DNA of 35,164 nucleotides. It comes from Bacteroidota bacterium. Its GTDB lineage: Bacteria; Bacteroidota; Bacteroidia; Chitinophagales; Saprospiraceae. The notes beneath the pieces are model-generated. The model did not search any database. It saw only the letters and a list, made by a program, of their open reading frames with translations, and was not told where the DNA came from. Shown piece after piece: positions 23,323 through 31,526 of the stretch. Numbering within the stretch: the stretch's first letter is position 1; each line of letters opens with the position of its first letter. The position numbers and the translations under genes are program-made. The stretch is taken from NCBI GenBank assembly GCA_024642665.1, contig JAHEAR010000034.1, positions 1 to 35,164 on the forward strand, written 5' to 3'.

Positions 23323-25830
23323 TCAGGATTTATCGTTTTTGTGTCCTAATGAGATTAAATTGCTTAAAATTCGATATGGACCGGTATCTCCGGCCGGAAG
23401 ATGTCGAAACCAGGAAAGTCCACTGTAAACAAAATATCCCTCACCGTATGGTGCCACCAATAAGGCACCTTTTGTGCCCTGCTCACCGGTGTCATGCATT
23501 TCAAGAAGCGGAGTAAAATGTTCGTCCCATTCACCGGGATAATAAAGTCCTCTTTCCTGAACCCAACCATTGAAATCCTCCTGCGTGATTTTATTAGGGA
23601 ATTGCATGGCGGGATGTGTAGGTTCTAATATCGTCACCGGCGAATTTTCTTCGGTTGTTCTATCTCTGGACAAGGTAATAGGATAAGGAGAAAAATCATC
23701 GGTGACCAATCGTCGGTTGACATTGTACTGCACAATCATTGTTCCACCGGCGGCGGTCCAATCAAAGAGTATTTTGTTTTTATGAGCCAAAGCATCAATG
23801 GTATTAAAAGCTCTGATACCTATGATGACTACTTCATAGTTTGATAAAGTTGAAGGAGTGATACCGGCAGGGTCAATAACATCCACCTTGTAACCTATCT
23901 GACGGAGGGAAGCAGGAACGTCATCTCCGGCACCCTGGATATAGGCAATTGGTCTTTGGGAAATACCGATATCCATACTTTGTAATTTTACGGTGGCATC
24001 ACGTACAATAGACATGTACGGTAAATGGGGATAGTCCAGCGTGTGTATTTTATGGTGGTAGGATGATTCCCCAACTATAATTTCAGGAATCAGGACTGTC
24101 GATGAAGTGTTGTCCGGTGGGGTAATGGTGCATGTCGTATTTAATGTTTCACCGGCAAGTCCAAAAGTCCAGTTGATGGACTCCGGAGCAACCTTCCATC
24201 CAGCCACAGGTGTCTTTAATTTAAGGGTTCCTGAAACGCTATCCTGAACTGCCGTTAACGTCAGGGTAACTTCTCGTGACTCTCCTTTTTTGAATACCAG
24301 TACTTCATCATTGGCTTCGACAGTGACCGGTGGCAGTATTGAAAGTGGTCTTGAAACTTCTCCTTCAGCAGGATCTACTGTTTTGTAAATGACCGGTGTT
24401 TGAAATTGATATGGCTTTCCATCAATGGTAAGATTGATATCAACTGTTATAGACGTTGGATTTGCCGGAACGCCACGCATCGTTTGTTCCTTGACCGTAT
24501 ACATCCCTTCAGTATGTGGATCCTTTAACCAATAGGGGATACTGAGTTCTTCCGGAACTTTAAATGGAAGGTCTGTGGTAAAACCAATATTATAAAGCAG
24601 TGGTTCTGTCAGATAGAAAGTGGTATCTGCAGAAGATGGGCTAATGGATAATAGCGAAACTGATTTTGCAGAACGATTTATGATTTCTAAGGTAACCGGA
24701 AGCGTTGATCCGGGACTGGCTTTAAATCTTTCCGTACGCGCCTCAAAAAACAGGCCGAGGCAATTTTTAATCAGTTCTTCACATTCGGCCAATTTTATTT
24801 TTTTCCAAAATGGATCTGAAAGGCCTTCTATATCACTATGGATTTGAAGCAATAGCGGGATGCTGGTTACAGGGTTTTTAAAATCAAAGGTGCTTTCAAG
24901 TAAATGGACTTTGTTTCCAATAGCCTGGCCACCCTTCACACGATTCCACGTGATGTCTATGCCTTCAAAAAGAGATTGAGGGGTAATATTTTTGGCATCT
25001 TTTACCAATACCAGGTAATCAAGGCTCTCTCCTCTGGTTTCCGCTGAGCCAAATCCCTGACTCTTATGCATGCTTCGGCTTCGTCCGGCGATCTCGCTGC
25101 ATGATTCTCCTGTCACCGGATCAAATGCACCAATGTTGATTCCGATCATGCCTGTTTTGTCAGCCTTTTCGAAAGCTTCTCTAGAGCCGTAGAAAAACCA
25201 TGAAGTATTCCAATAGACTCTTTCCGGTTGCCAAGGGGATACCCATTTAAGTTGTTCGGGATAAACGTCTTTTTTTCCGGCCAGGTCAAAAGCTTCTTCG
25301 GAGAGTATAGCAGAAGCCGTGTGATGGCCGTGATTGGGTCTTGAGGTATCTGAATTGAACCTGTTGATGATGACATCCGGTTGTACTTTGCGGATAGCCC
25401 ATACGACATCACTCAATACAGCATCGCGATCCCAAATGGTAAAGGTTTCCGCCGGCGTTTTTGAATAACCGAAATCATTGGCTCTGGTAAATAATTGGGA
25501 TCCACCATCAATGGCCCTGGCCCCCAGTAGTTCATAGGTCCTGATGACCCCTAGCATATCACGCATTTCGGGACCAATGAGATTCTGACCACCATCTCCG
25601 CGTGTCAGGGAAAGATAGGTGGTATTCACAGACAAGTCATTCGACAGATAGCTGATCATCCTTGTATTTTCATCATCAGGATGGGCCGCGAGGTAGAGCA
25701 CATTTGCCAGAACACCCAGTTTTCGGATGTCTTTGTATATCTCGGCTGATCCTTTTTGGGCCAACAATGTCGTTGTCGAAAAAAATGAAAGGCAGCAGGA
25801 AAGAAAAAAAATGGTGGTCAATGACTTCAT
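23323..25830 (-). CDS. Large exported PIG-L family deacetylase with C-terminal ThuA/GATase-like domain
   Basis: An 835-residue exported protein. A signal peptide (FFLSCCLSFFSTTTLLAQ) is followed by a PIG-L/LmbE zinc deacetylase domain (about residues 38-260). YLAAHPDDENTR (His50, Asp52, Asp53) and the later HGHHTASA supply the expected zinc and catalytic residues; family members remove acetyl groups from N-acetylglucosaminyl substrates. The middle (about 370-620) is beta-rich, and about 640-830 looks like a ThuA/glutamine amidotransferase-type Rossmann fold (YIQGAGDD, VVIIGIRAFNT, GGTMIVQYNVN). It precedes a membrane peptide and a sodium symporter on the same strand, suggesting periplasmic deacetylation linked to uptake. 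The substrate is unknown; the family also includes thiol-biosynthesis enzymes, but the export signal argues against that here. Confidence 0.9.
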   Translation of the reverse strand: MKSLTTIFFLSCCLSFFSTTTLLAQKGSAEIYKDIRKLGVLANVLYLAAHPDDENTRMISYLSNDLSVNTTYLSLTRGDGGQNLIGPEMRDMLGVIRTYELLGARAIDGGSQLFTRANDFGYSKTPAETFTIWDRDAVLSDVVWAIRKVQPDVIINRFNSDTSRPNHGHHTASAILSEEAFDLAGKKDVYPEQLKWVSPWQPERVYWNTSWFFYGSREAFEKADKTGMIGINIGAFDPVTGESCSEIAGRSRSMHKSQGFGSAETRGESLDYLVLVKDAKNITPQSLFEGIDITWNRVKGGQAIGNKVHLLESTFDFKNPVTSIPLLLQIHSDIEGLSDPFWKKIKLAECEELIKNCLGLFFEARTERFKASPGSTLPVTLEIINRSAKSVSLLSISPSSADTTFYLTEPLLYNIGFTTDLPFKVPEELSIPYWLKDPHTEGMYTVKEQTMRGVPANPTSITVDINLTIDGKPYQFQTPVIYKTVDPAEGEVSRPLSILPPVTVEANDEVLVFKKGESREVTLTLTAVQDSVSGTLKLKTPVAGWKVAPESINWTFGLAGETLNTTCTITPPDNTSSTVLIPEIIVGESSYHHKIHTLDYPHLPYMSIVRDATVKLQSMDIGISQRPIAYIQGAGDDVPASLRQIGYKVDVIDPAGITPSTLSNYEVVIIGIRAFNTIDALAHKNKILFDWTAAGGTMIVQYNVNRRLVTDDFSPYPITLSRDRTTEENSPVTILEPTHPAMQFPNKITQEDFNGWVQERGLYYPGEWDEHFTPLLEMHDTGEQGTKGALLVAPYGEGYFVYSGLSWFRHLPAGDTGPYRILSNLISLGHKNDKS

Positions 25831-25869
25831 TGGTGGGATATCTATTTTTTTTAAAAATACTTCATATTA

Positions 25870-25877
25870 CAAACCTA
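25870..25877 (-). promoter_or_regulatory. -7 box for the PIG-L operon
   Basis: The minus strand reads TAGGTTTG, matching TAnnTTTG, about 40 bases before the ATG at 25830. No TTG -33 element is visible. Confidence 0.5.
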
Positions 25878-26213
25878 GTAAATGCTTTACGCATTGTCTG
25901 CCAGAAGGAAGAAGAAAGAAAATAAAATTCTGTCAAAAGGCTTTTATAAGCTATTTTAATTTCTCACCTTAGTGGCGTTAACGACCTGATGATCAAAAAG
26001 CAACTATGTTAATATTATTAGTCACCCTAACAGTTTTTATCACGAGTGGTTTGATCTTTCTCGTAAAATTGGGTACCAGTCGAAAGTGAACCTTGCACTT
26101 GAAAGGTTATACTTCCGGTTCTTGGACGCAATAAATATCTGATAAAATCAGCTGATTATACCGATTGAACGATCGGCCTTGGTGTTCGACCCCCATTTCT
26201 CTCTTTCTTACTG

Positions 26214-26221
26214 TACCTTTG
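26214..26221 (+). promoter_or_regulatory. -7 box for ribA-mazG
   Basis: TACCTTTG matches TAnnTTTG and lies 23 bases before the ATG at 26245. It is downstream of the alternative TTG start at 26179 and so favours the shorter protein. Confidence 0.55.
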
Positions 26222-26244
26222 TCTTTCTTTTCGAATTTACATTC

Positions 26245-26826
26245 ATGCAAAAGCAGGTTCATTCTAGTATCCCTACCGCTTATGGTCAATGGTTTATTGA
26301 TGCGTATGCAGACTCGCCTGCAGATCAGATGCCCCATTTAGCGATTTATCCCCCGGGCCTGAATCCTGAGGAGGTGGTTGTCGTGAGAGTTCATTCAGAG
26401 TGCTTTACTGGTGATTTGCTTCATTCCCAGCGTTGTGATTGTGGTCCGCAACTCGACAAAAGCCTGGAAGTCATTTCAAAAGAAAAGGGCGTATTGATTT
26501 ATTTACGGCAGGAAGGAAGAGGTATTGGGCTGATCAATAAACTCAAAGCCTATAATCTTCAGGATGAAGGGTTGAATACAGTAGATGCCAACCATCAACT
26601 TGGCTTCGAAACTGATGAAAGGACATATGAAATAGCAACACTGATTCTAAAAGATCTGGGTATCAGGCGCATCAAGCTCTTGACGAACAACCCCGAAAAA
26701 GTCAATTCATTAGTTGAACAAGGTATAGAGATTGTAGATCGTATTCCGATTATGATTGAGCCTAATATTGAAAACGAGGCCTACCTTCAGGTTAAGCGCG
26801 ATGTCATGGGCCATTTACTGGATTAG
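26245..26826 (+). CDS. ribA: GTP cyclohydrolase II
   Basis: A 193-residue stand-alone enzyme that opens GTP to 2,5-diamino-6-ribosylamino-4-pyrimidinone phosphate, the first committed step of riboflavin synthesis. The zinc-binding segment CFTGDLLHSQRCDCGPQL has the three Cys ligands (C-x10-C-x-C). VLIYLRQEGRGIGL holds the catalytic loop, followed by NHQLGFETDERTY and LLTNNPEKV. The DHBP synthase domain often fused in other bacteria is absent. The frame is open from a TTG at 26179, but the -7 box lies inside that stretch. The mazG gene follows after 45 bases, probably in one transcript. Confidence 0.95.
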   Translation: MQKQVHSSIPTAYGQWFIDAYADSPADQMPHLAIYPPGLNPEEVVVVRVHSECFTGDLLHSQRCDCGPQLDKSLEVISKEKGVLIYLRQEGRGIGLINKLKAYNLQDEGLNTVDANHQLGFETDERTYEIATLILKDLGIRRIKLLTNNPEKVNSLVEQGIEIVDRIPIMIEPNIENEAYLQVKRDVMGHLLD

Positions 26827-26871
26827 CATACCCTATATCCACAATACAAACAGGATAGATTTAACGGATTC

Positions 26872-27657
26872 ATGAAGGAAAAAGAGACTCAAATCACGGA
26901 TCAGCGCCTGTTAGCCTTTGAGCGACTCCTCACCATCATGGATGAATTGAGGGAGCAATGTCCGTGGGACAGGAAGCAGGACATTCATTCCCTTCGGAAT
27001 CTGACGATTGAAGAAACTTATGAACTGGCAGATGCCATTTTGAAGGAAGACTGGAGCGGTATCGGGGAGGAACTTGGTGATCTCATGTTACACATTGTGT
27101 TTTATGCAAAAATCGGTAGTGAGCAAAACCAGTTTGATATTACGTCAGTCTTAAATCAGGTGTGTGAAAAACTGATCAGAAGGCATCCGCACATTTATGG
27201 AGATACAAAGGTGTCCGGGGAGGAGGAAGTCAAGCGAAACTGGGAATCCATTAAGAAAAGCGAAGGAAAAAAGTCGGTTTTGTCTGGAGTTCCGGATTCC
27301 ATGCCTGCGCTTATCAAAGCCTATCGGATGCAGGATAAAACCAAACAGGTTGGATTTGAATGGGAAAATGAGGGTCAGGTGTGGGAAAAAGTAGAAGAGG
27401 AGATCGCGGAGTTTAAGGAAGCTGCATTGCAGAAGGACAACCAGTTCAAAATGGAGGATGAATTTGGTGATATCCTCTTTTCACTGGTCAATTTTGCAAG
27501 GTATAAAGGCATTGATCCGGAGACGGCCCTGGAAAGAGTCAATCAGAAGTTTAAAAGACGTTTTGAATATATCGAGTCAATGGCTTCTAAAGACCTGAAA
27601 GAGATGACTTTAGCTGAGATGGATGCCTTGTGGAATGAAGCCAAGGGGAAGGAATAA
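26872..27657 (+). CDS. mazG: Nucleoside triphosphate pyrophosphohydrolase MazG
   Basis: A 261-residue tandem-domain MazG protein that hydrolyses NTPs and dNTPs to monophosphates and pyrophosphate, usually seen as house-cleaning and stress control. The first domain has CPWDRKQDIHSLRNLTIEE and the EELGDLMLHIVFYAK motif with the metal-binding acidic residues; RRHPHIYGD follows. The second domain repeats the pattern with EEEIAEFKEA and DEFGDILFSLVNFARY. Length equals the E. coli enzyme. It lies 45 bases after ribA, and no toxin-antitoxin genes accompany it. Confidence 0.96.
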   Translation: MKEKETQITDQRLLAFERLLTIMDELREQCPWDRKQDIHSLRNLTIEETYELADAILKEDWSGIGEELGDLMLHIVFYAKIGSEQNQFDITSVLNQVCEKLIRRHPHIYGDTKVSGEEEVKRNWESIKKSEGKKSVLSGVPDSMPALIKAYRMQDKTKQVGFEWENEGQVWEKVEEEIAEFKEAALQKDNQFKMEDEFGDILFSLVNFARYKGIDPETALERVNQKFKRRFEYIESMASKDLKEMTLAEMDALWNEAKGKE

Positions 27658-27698
27658 GAGAAAATACAGGATGGGGCCTAAAATGTACTTAAATTCCA

Positions 27699-27706
27699 TA
27701 TCTTTG
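27699..27706 (+). promoter_or_regulatory. -7 box for rpsO
   Basis: TATCTTTG matches TAnnTTTG, 55 bases upstream of the rpsO ATG, leaving a leader of roughly 50 bases. Confidence 0.5.
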
Positions 27707-27761
27707 CGCCTCGAAAAATAATAGCACTAAATATTTAGTCATTTTTAAAGCGTCGAATGAC

Positions 27762-28037
27762 ATGCCAATTTATCTAACAACTGAAAAGAAGAATAATCTC
27801 TTCACTGAGTACGGTGGCTCACCGGCAAACACCGGTTCCACTGAATCACAGATTGCTTTGATGACCTTGAGAATCAATGAGTTGTCTAAGCACCTGCACT
27901 TGAACAAAAAGGACAACTCCTGTAAGCGTGCATTGCTTACCATGGTTGGACAGCGCAAGCGTTTGCTTCATTACCTTATGAATAAGGATATCCAGGGATA
28001 TCGCGAAATCATCGAAAAGTTGGGTATCAGAAAGTAA
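27762..28037 (+). CDS. rpsO: 30S ribosomal protein S15
   Basis: A 91-residue primary 16S rRNA-binding protein. GSPANTGSTESQIALMTLRI, LSKHLHLNKKDNSCKRAL and VGQRKRLLHYL are diagnostic for S15, and the length is normal. It has its own -7 box and is followed 200 bases later by pnp, the conserved rpsO-pnp order found in many bacteria. No obvious terminator separates the two, so read-through into pnp is possible. Confidence 0.98.
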   Translation: MPIYLTTEKKNNLFTEYGGSPANTGSTESQIALMTLRINELSKHLHLNKKDNSCKRALLTMVGQRKRLLHYLMNKDIQGYREIIEKLGIRK

Positions 28038-28237
28038 TACCTGCTCCACTGCTGTTGCGGAGGGTGTCTGAGTAATTGTCTGGAAATCAAGAAATTCTCA
28101 ATTTAAGGTTTGTTTTTTGCCATAGATCCTGGTGTACGCCGGCTGATCCCTTATTTTCCTATAACAACTGCTAAGATTCACCTTGAGCTTTATAACCATA
28201 TTGAAAATCAGACAATAACAAATTAAATAAAAATATC

Positions 28238-30553
28238 ATGGGTTTACAAACACCGATTACCCACTCGTTCCAGCTACCGGATGGTCGAGAAGTGACAATG
28301 GAAACAGGGAAACTTGCTGCGCAGGCACATGGATCGGCAATGATTCGTATGGGTAATACCATGCTCCTGGCAACGGTTGTTTCGAACAAAGAAGCCAGAG
28401 AAGGTGCTCCTTTTTTCCCCTTATCGGTAGACTATCAGGAGAAATTTGCTTCTGTTGGTCGTATTCCCGGTAATTTTTTCCGAAGAGAAGCAAGGCTTTC
28501 AGAAAATGAAATTTTAATCTGCCGCCTGGTGGATAGAGCCGTTCGACCTTTATTTCCGGACGGATATATGAATGATACGCAGATCATCATCAACCTGATG
28601 TCTGCTGATGCAGATGTCATGCCTGATGCTTTGGCAGCCCTTGCTGCTTCTGCAGCATTATGTGTTTCTGATATTCCATGGGCCGGGCCGATCTCTGAGG
28701 TTCGTGTGGCTCGTATTGGAGGTGAGTTTGTGGTAAATCCGGGTCGTGAAGCCCTTCTGGAAGCCGATTTGGATATTATCGTCGCTGCTACGATTGATAA
28801 TATCATGATGGTGGAAGGGGAAGCGGATCAATGTTCCGAGCAGGATTTAATTGCTGCCATTCGAATTGGACATGATGCGATTAAGGTCATGTGTGAAGCA
28901 CAGTTGGCGCTTGCCGCAAAAGTTGGTGAGAAAGCTACTGTCAAACGAGTGCTTCCTGAGCAACCATCCGATGAAGATTTAAAAAAGAAGATTGGTGATT
29001 TGTGTCGTGCACAAATCCTTGAAGTAGCCAGCGGAGCGCTTGATAAGTCAGTTCGAAAAGAGAAGTTTGATGTTATCAAAAGCGAACTCGTTGAAAAACT
29101 GACAGAAGCGAATGATGAAGAGTACATGGCTGAAAAAGCTTCGCTGATCAGCAGCTATTATGATAAGTTGAAAAAAGAAGTGATCCGAAAATTTGTACTT
29201 GATTCAGGTAAGCGAATTGACGGACGTAAGACAGATGAAGTAAGACCTATTTGGGTGGAGATAGATTATCTTCCTTCCACACACGGTTCTGCTATTTTCA
29301 CCAGAGGAGAGACACAGTCCCTGACTACATTAACGCTTGGCACTAAGAATGACGAGATGCTGCTCGACAATGCACTCGACTACCGGTATGAGAAGTTTAT
29401 CCTGCATTACAATTTCACTCCATTTTCAACAGGTGAAGTGAAAATGATGCGTGGCCCCGGTCGACGTGAAGTCGGCCATGCGAATCTGGCAGCCCGATCA
29501 CTTCGAAAAGTATTCCCAGAAGTGCAGCCCTACACGGTAAGAATTGTCTCTGATATTCTTGAGTCTAATGGTTCTTCCTCAATGGCTACTGTTTGTGCCG
29601 GATCATTGGCTTTGATGGATGCCGGGATTCAAATTACAGCGCCTGTTTCTGGTATTGCGATGGGTCTGATAAGTGAAGGAGGTAAAAATGCAATCCTATC
29701 GGATATCCTTGGGGATGAAGATGCTTTAGGGGATATGGATTTCAAACTGACCGGTACATCAAAAGGTATCGTTGGTTGTCAGATGGACATCAAAGTAGAT
29801 GGATTAAGTTATGAACTGCTTGAGCAGGCTTTGCTTCAGGCAAAAGCAGGCAGATTACACATTTTATCAAAGATGGCTGAAGTGATTTCAGAGCCCAGAG
29901 AAGATCTTAAAGATCACGCTCCTCGAATTCTTGAAATCATTATTGAGAAGAGTCAGATTGGTGCGATCATTGGACCTGGTGGAAAAGTTATTCAGGAAAT
30001 TCAGGCGACTACCGGTACCGTCATCAATATCGAAGAAGATGGGGATAAGGGTATTGTCAATATAGCGAGTGCCAATAAGGATTCGCTGGAAGCAGCAAGA
30101 CAGCGTGTCAATGCGATCGTGTATGTACCGCAGGTTGGTGAAGAGTTTGAAGCAGTAGTCAGAACGATTATGCCTTATGGTGTATTTGTTGATTTTATGG
30201 GAAAAAGTGGATTGCTTCACGTTTCTGAAATCTCTCATACCCGTATTGATAATGTAGAAGATGTCTTTAAAGAAGGTGATATCGTCAAAGTAAAACTCGT
30301 TGAAATCGATGAGCGATCCGGAAAGATGAGAATGTCCAGGAAGGTGTTACTTCCAAAACCAGAACGTAAGAAAAATGAGGATGGCACCTATGCTGACGGA
30401 TATGGAGAAGAAGGTCCTCCGGAACCAAAGCCCCGGTCTTTTGAGAAGCGTGATGGTGGTGACCGCAGAGGTGGTGGTGATCGAAGAGGTGGCGGCGATC
30501 GTCGCGGCGGTGGTGACCGCAAAGGCGGCGGTGATCGCGGAAACAGAAGATAA
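28238..30553 (+). CDS. pnp: Polynucleotide phosphorylase with RG-rich tail
   Basis: A 771-residue phosphorolytic 3'-5' exoribonuclease, a central RNA-decay enzyme. Two RNase PH-like domains (about residues 10-145 and 325-550) flank an all-alpha domain (about 240-320). The second contains FTPFSTGEVKMMRGPGRREV and the catalytic DILGDEDALGDMDFK region. A KH domain (about 558-625, IGAIIGPGGKVIQEI) and an S1 domain (about 634-704, VVRTIMPYGVFVDFMGKSGL) follow. The last 65 or so residues are an extension ending in five GGGDR-type repeats, as in RNA-binding RGG tails. The start ATG follows an A-rich leader without a Shine-Dalgarno sequence, and a terminator follows the stop. Confidence 0.97.
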   Translation: MGLQTPITHSFQLPDGREVTMETGKLAAQAHGSAMIRMGNTMLLATVVSNKEAREGAPFFPLSVDYQEKFASVGRIPGNFFRREARLSENEILICRLVDRAVRPLFPDGYMNDTQIIINLMSADADVMPDALAALAASAALCVSDIPWAGPISEVRVARIGGEFVVNPGREALLEADLDIIVAATIDNIMMVEGEADQCSEQDLIAAIRIGHDAIKVMCEAQLALAAKVGEKATVKRVLPEQPSDEDLKKKIGDLCRAQILEVASGALDKSVRKEKFDVIKSELVEKLTEANDEEYMAEKASLISSYYDKLKKEVIRKFVLDSGKRIDGRKTDEVRPIWVEIDYLPSTHGSAIFTRGETQSLTTLTLGTKNDEMLLDNALDYRYEKFILHYNFTPFSTGEVKMMRGPGRREVGHANLAARSLRKVFPEVQPYTVRIVSDILESNGSSSMATVCAGSLALMDAGIQITAPVSGIAMGLISEGGKNAILSDILGDEDALGDMDFKLTGTSKGIVGCQMDIKVDGLSYELLEQALLQAKAGRLHILSKMAEVISEPREDLKDHAPRILEIIIEKSQIGAIIGPGGKVIQEIQATTGTVINIEEDGDKGIVNIASANKDSLEAARQRVNAIVYVPQVGEEFEAVVRTIMPYGVFVDFMGKSGLLHVSEISHTRIDNVEDVFKEGDIVKVKLVEIDERSGKMRMSRKVLLPKPERKKNEDGTYADGYGEEGPPEPKPRSFEKRDGGDRRGGGDRRGGGDRRGGGDRKGGGDRGNRR
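30455..30543 (+). repeat. 18-bp coding repeats for the GGGDRR tail of PNPase
   Basis: About five in-frame units encoding GG(G)DR[RK] lie at the 3' end of pnp. They differ mostly at third codon positions (GGT/GGC, GAC/GAT, CGC/CGA/CGT). The array is likely to vary in copy number between strains. Confidence 0.85.
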
Positions 30554-30562
30554 TTTAAAAAT

Positions 30563-30591
30563 AAAAGGCCTCCGGATTGGGGGCTTTTTTT
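30563..30591 (+). terminator. Rho-independent terminator after pnp
   Basis: AAAAGGCCTCC pairs with GGGGGCTTTT through a stem with one bulge and a G-T pair, ending in a run of seven T. It begins 10 bases after the pnp stop. Confidence 0.82.
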
Positions 30592-30772
30592 ATGGGTTTT
30601 TTTGGATGGTTAAAAAATTAGTGGGTTAAGTGAAAGAGATAAGGAGTGAACGATCTCACTGGCCTTACGGCTCATCCAATATTAATGATACATCTTCCAT
30701 GGTCAAAGGACATAGCCGTTGTTGGAGTTTGGTCCAATGACTTATGCTCCATTGAAATCTCTAAAGAAACAT

Positions 30773-30797
30773 GTTGCAGGAGCAAACTCCGTGCAAC
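30773..30797. other. Strong unexplained hairpin
   Basis: GTTGCAGGAG (30773-30782) pairs with CTCC and TGCAAC (30787-30797) around CAAA, ten pairs with a single bulged G. There is no T run on either side, so it is not a standard terminator. Confidence 0.65.
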
Positions 30798-30871
30798 GGC
30801 AAGTCGAAGACCCTTGACTGAATTCTGCAAATATTCAATGAGCTGTGCTGTACGTCTCAGGTCTGACTTTC

Positions 30872-31303
30872 CTACTGAACCACCACCATTTCAAAGCTAT
30901 ATTCACTAGGATCGAGGGGATCAAAACTTGTTCGTGTCAGTGGATAGACTTTGTTTAACATAATGGTATAGGGCCCATTGAACAAGGTGTCTCTCCAATC
31001 ATTGATCGCGTAGAAAGTATCTATTGCTTCTGCGGCGCCTTCAAAAGTAAGCCCCATAATGAACTGTCCTTCCCATATGCAATCAACTTCCGGGACATTG
31101 CATCGGCTATCTTCAATCACAGGCCCAAGGATCATTACCCAGTTTGATTGCGGAGCGCAATACGCCTGACCTATAGTGGCTGTAAAGGGTTGGCCCAGAA
31201 TGATTTCATCACAAACAACGGAACCTTCGTTTTTTGATTTTGAACAGGAGCCTAAGAGGAAGCAACTAATCATCAGAAATGTTAAGCCAATGTGATTTTT
31301 CAT
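30872..31303 (-). CDS. Putative lipoprotein
   Basis: A 143-residue exported protein with a lipoprotein signal: MKNHIGLTFLMISCFLLGSC, where LLGSC is a lipobox and Cys20 would be lipidated. The mature part contains DSRCNVPEVDCIWEGQF, close to the DSRCPxxxxCIWxG pattern of small Bacteroidota lipoproteins that I recall without an assigned function. The body is otherwise beta-strand rich. The four Cys residues after the lipid Cys could form disulphides. It is monocistronic and divergent from the sigma factor gene. No operon partner suggests a role. Confidence 0.8.
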   Translation of the reverse strand: MKNHIGLTFLMISCFLLGSCSKSKNEGSVVCDEIILGQPFTATIGQAYCAPQSNWVMILGPVIEDSRCNVPEVDCIWEGQFIMGLTFEGAAEAIDTFYAINDWRDTLFNGPYTIMLNKVYPLTRTSFDPLDPSEYSFEMVVVQ

Positions 31304-31443
31304 GATAATATGATTTTATATAAGCTAAGACGGAGTATTTCTGCGTTTGGTTGGGTACAAGATGGCATCGTTAAGACACTATAAATATTAAAATTGCTGT
31401 CCATTTATAACATTCCAAGACTTCTATCGTCGAATATAATGAA

Positions 31444-31465
31444 GTTCATTGTGAAAAGAATGAAC
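31444..31465. repeat. Inverted repeat upstream of the sigma factor gene
   Basis: GTTCATT (31444-31450) and AATGAAC (31459-31465) flank an 8-base spacer, about 60 bases before the ATG of rpoD. It could be an operator or a weak hairpin; no protein can be assigned. Confidence 0.45.
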
Positions 31466-31526
31466 CTTTTAATACTCTGTGTTGTACCCATTATGGATCA
31501 TTTCATAAAATAACCCTTGTCGTCTC

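Larger units (their letters stand above)
25831..26244. other. Divergent intergenic region between the PIG-L gene and ribA
   Basis: This 414-base region contains -7 boxes for both neighbours (25870-25877 minus, 26214-26221 plus). Between them I see only small inverted repeats: CTGAT-AAA-ATCAG near 26140 and CCGAT/ATCGG at 26161-26176. No FMN riboswitch signature precedes ribA, and no convincing small gene is present. Confidence 0.65.
30554..30871. other. Intergenic region between pnp and the lipoprotein gene, with one strong hairpin
   Basis: This 318-base region holds the pnp terminator at its left end and a strong hairpin at 30773-30797. A 87-codon frame opening with GTG at 30646 has no family resemblance and I treat it as chance. 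No terminator is seen for the minus-strand lipoprotein gene. Confidence 0.6.

Noticed and set aside
26179-26244. Longer ribA from a TTG start
   Set aside because: The added 22 residues are hydrophobic and unlike GTP cyclohydrolase II, and the -7 box lies inside them.
25831-26244. FMN riboswitch before ribA
   Set aside because: None of the conserved RFN sequence blocks is present, and the predicted leader is only about 20 bases.
28038-28237. Terminator or RNase III-type hairpin between rpsO and pnp
   Set aside because: Only a short interrupted CTCC/GGAG stem is visible, with no adjacent T run, so I cannot support it.
30646-30909. 87-codon GTG-start frame between pnp and the lipoprotein gene
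   Set aside because: No recognisable family, a GTG start without a promoter, and overlap with the 3' end of the lipoprotein gene.
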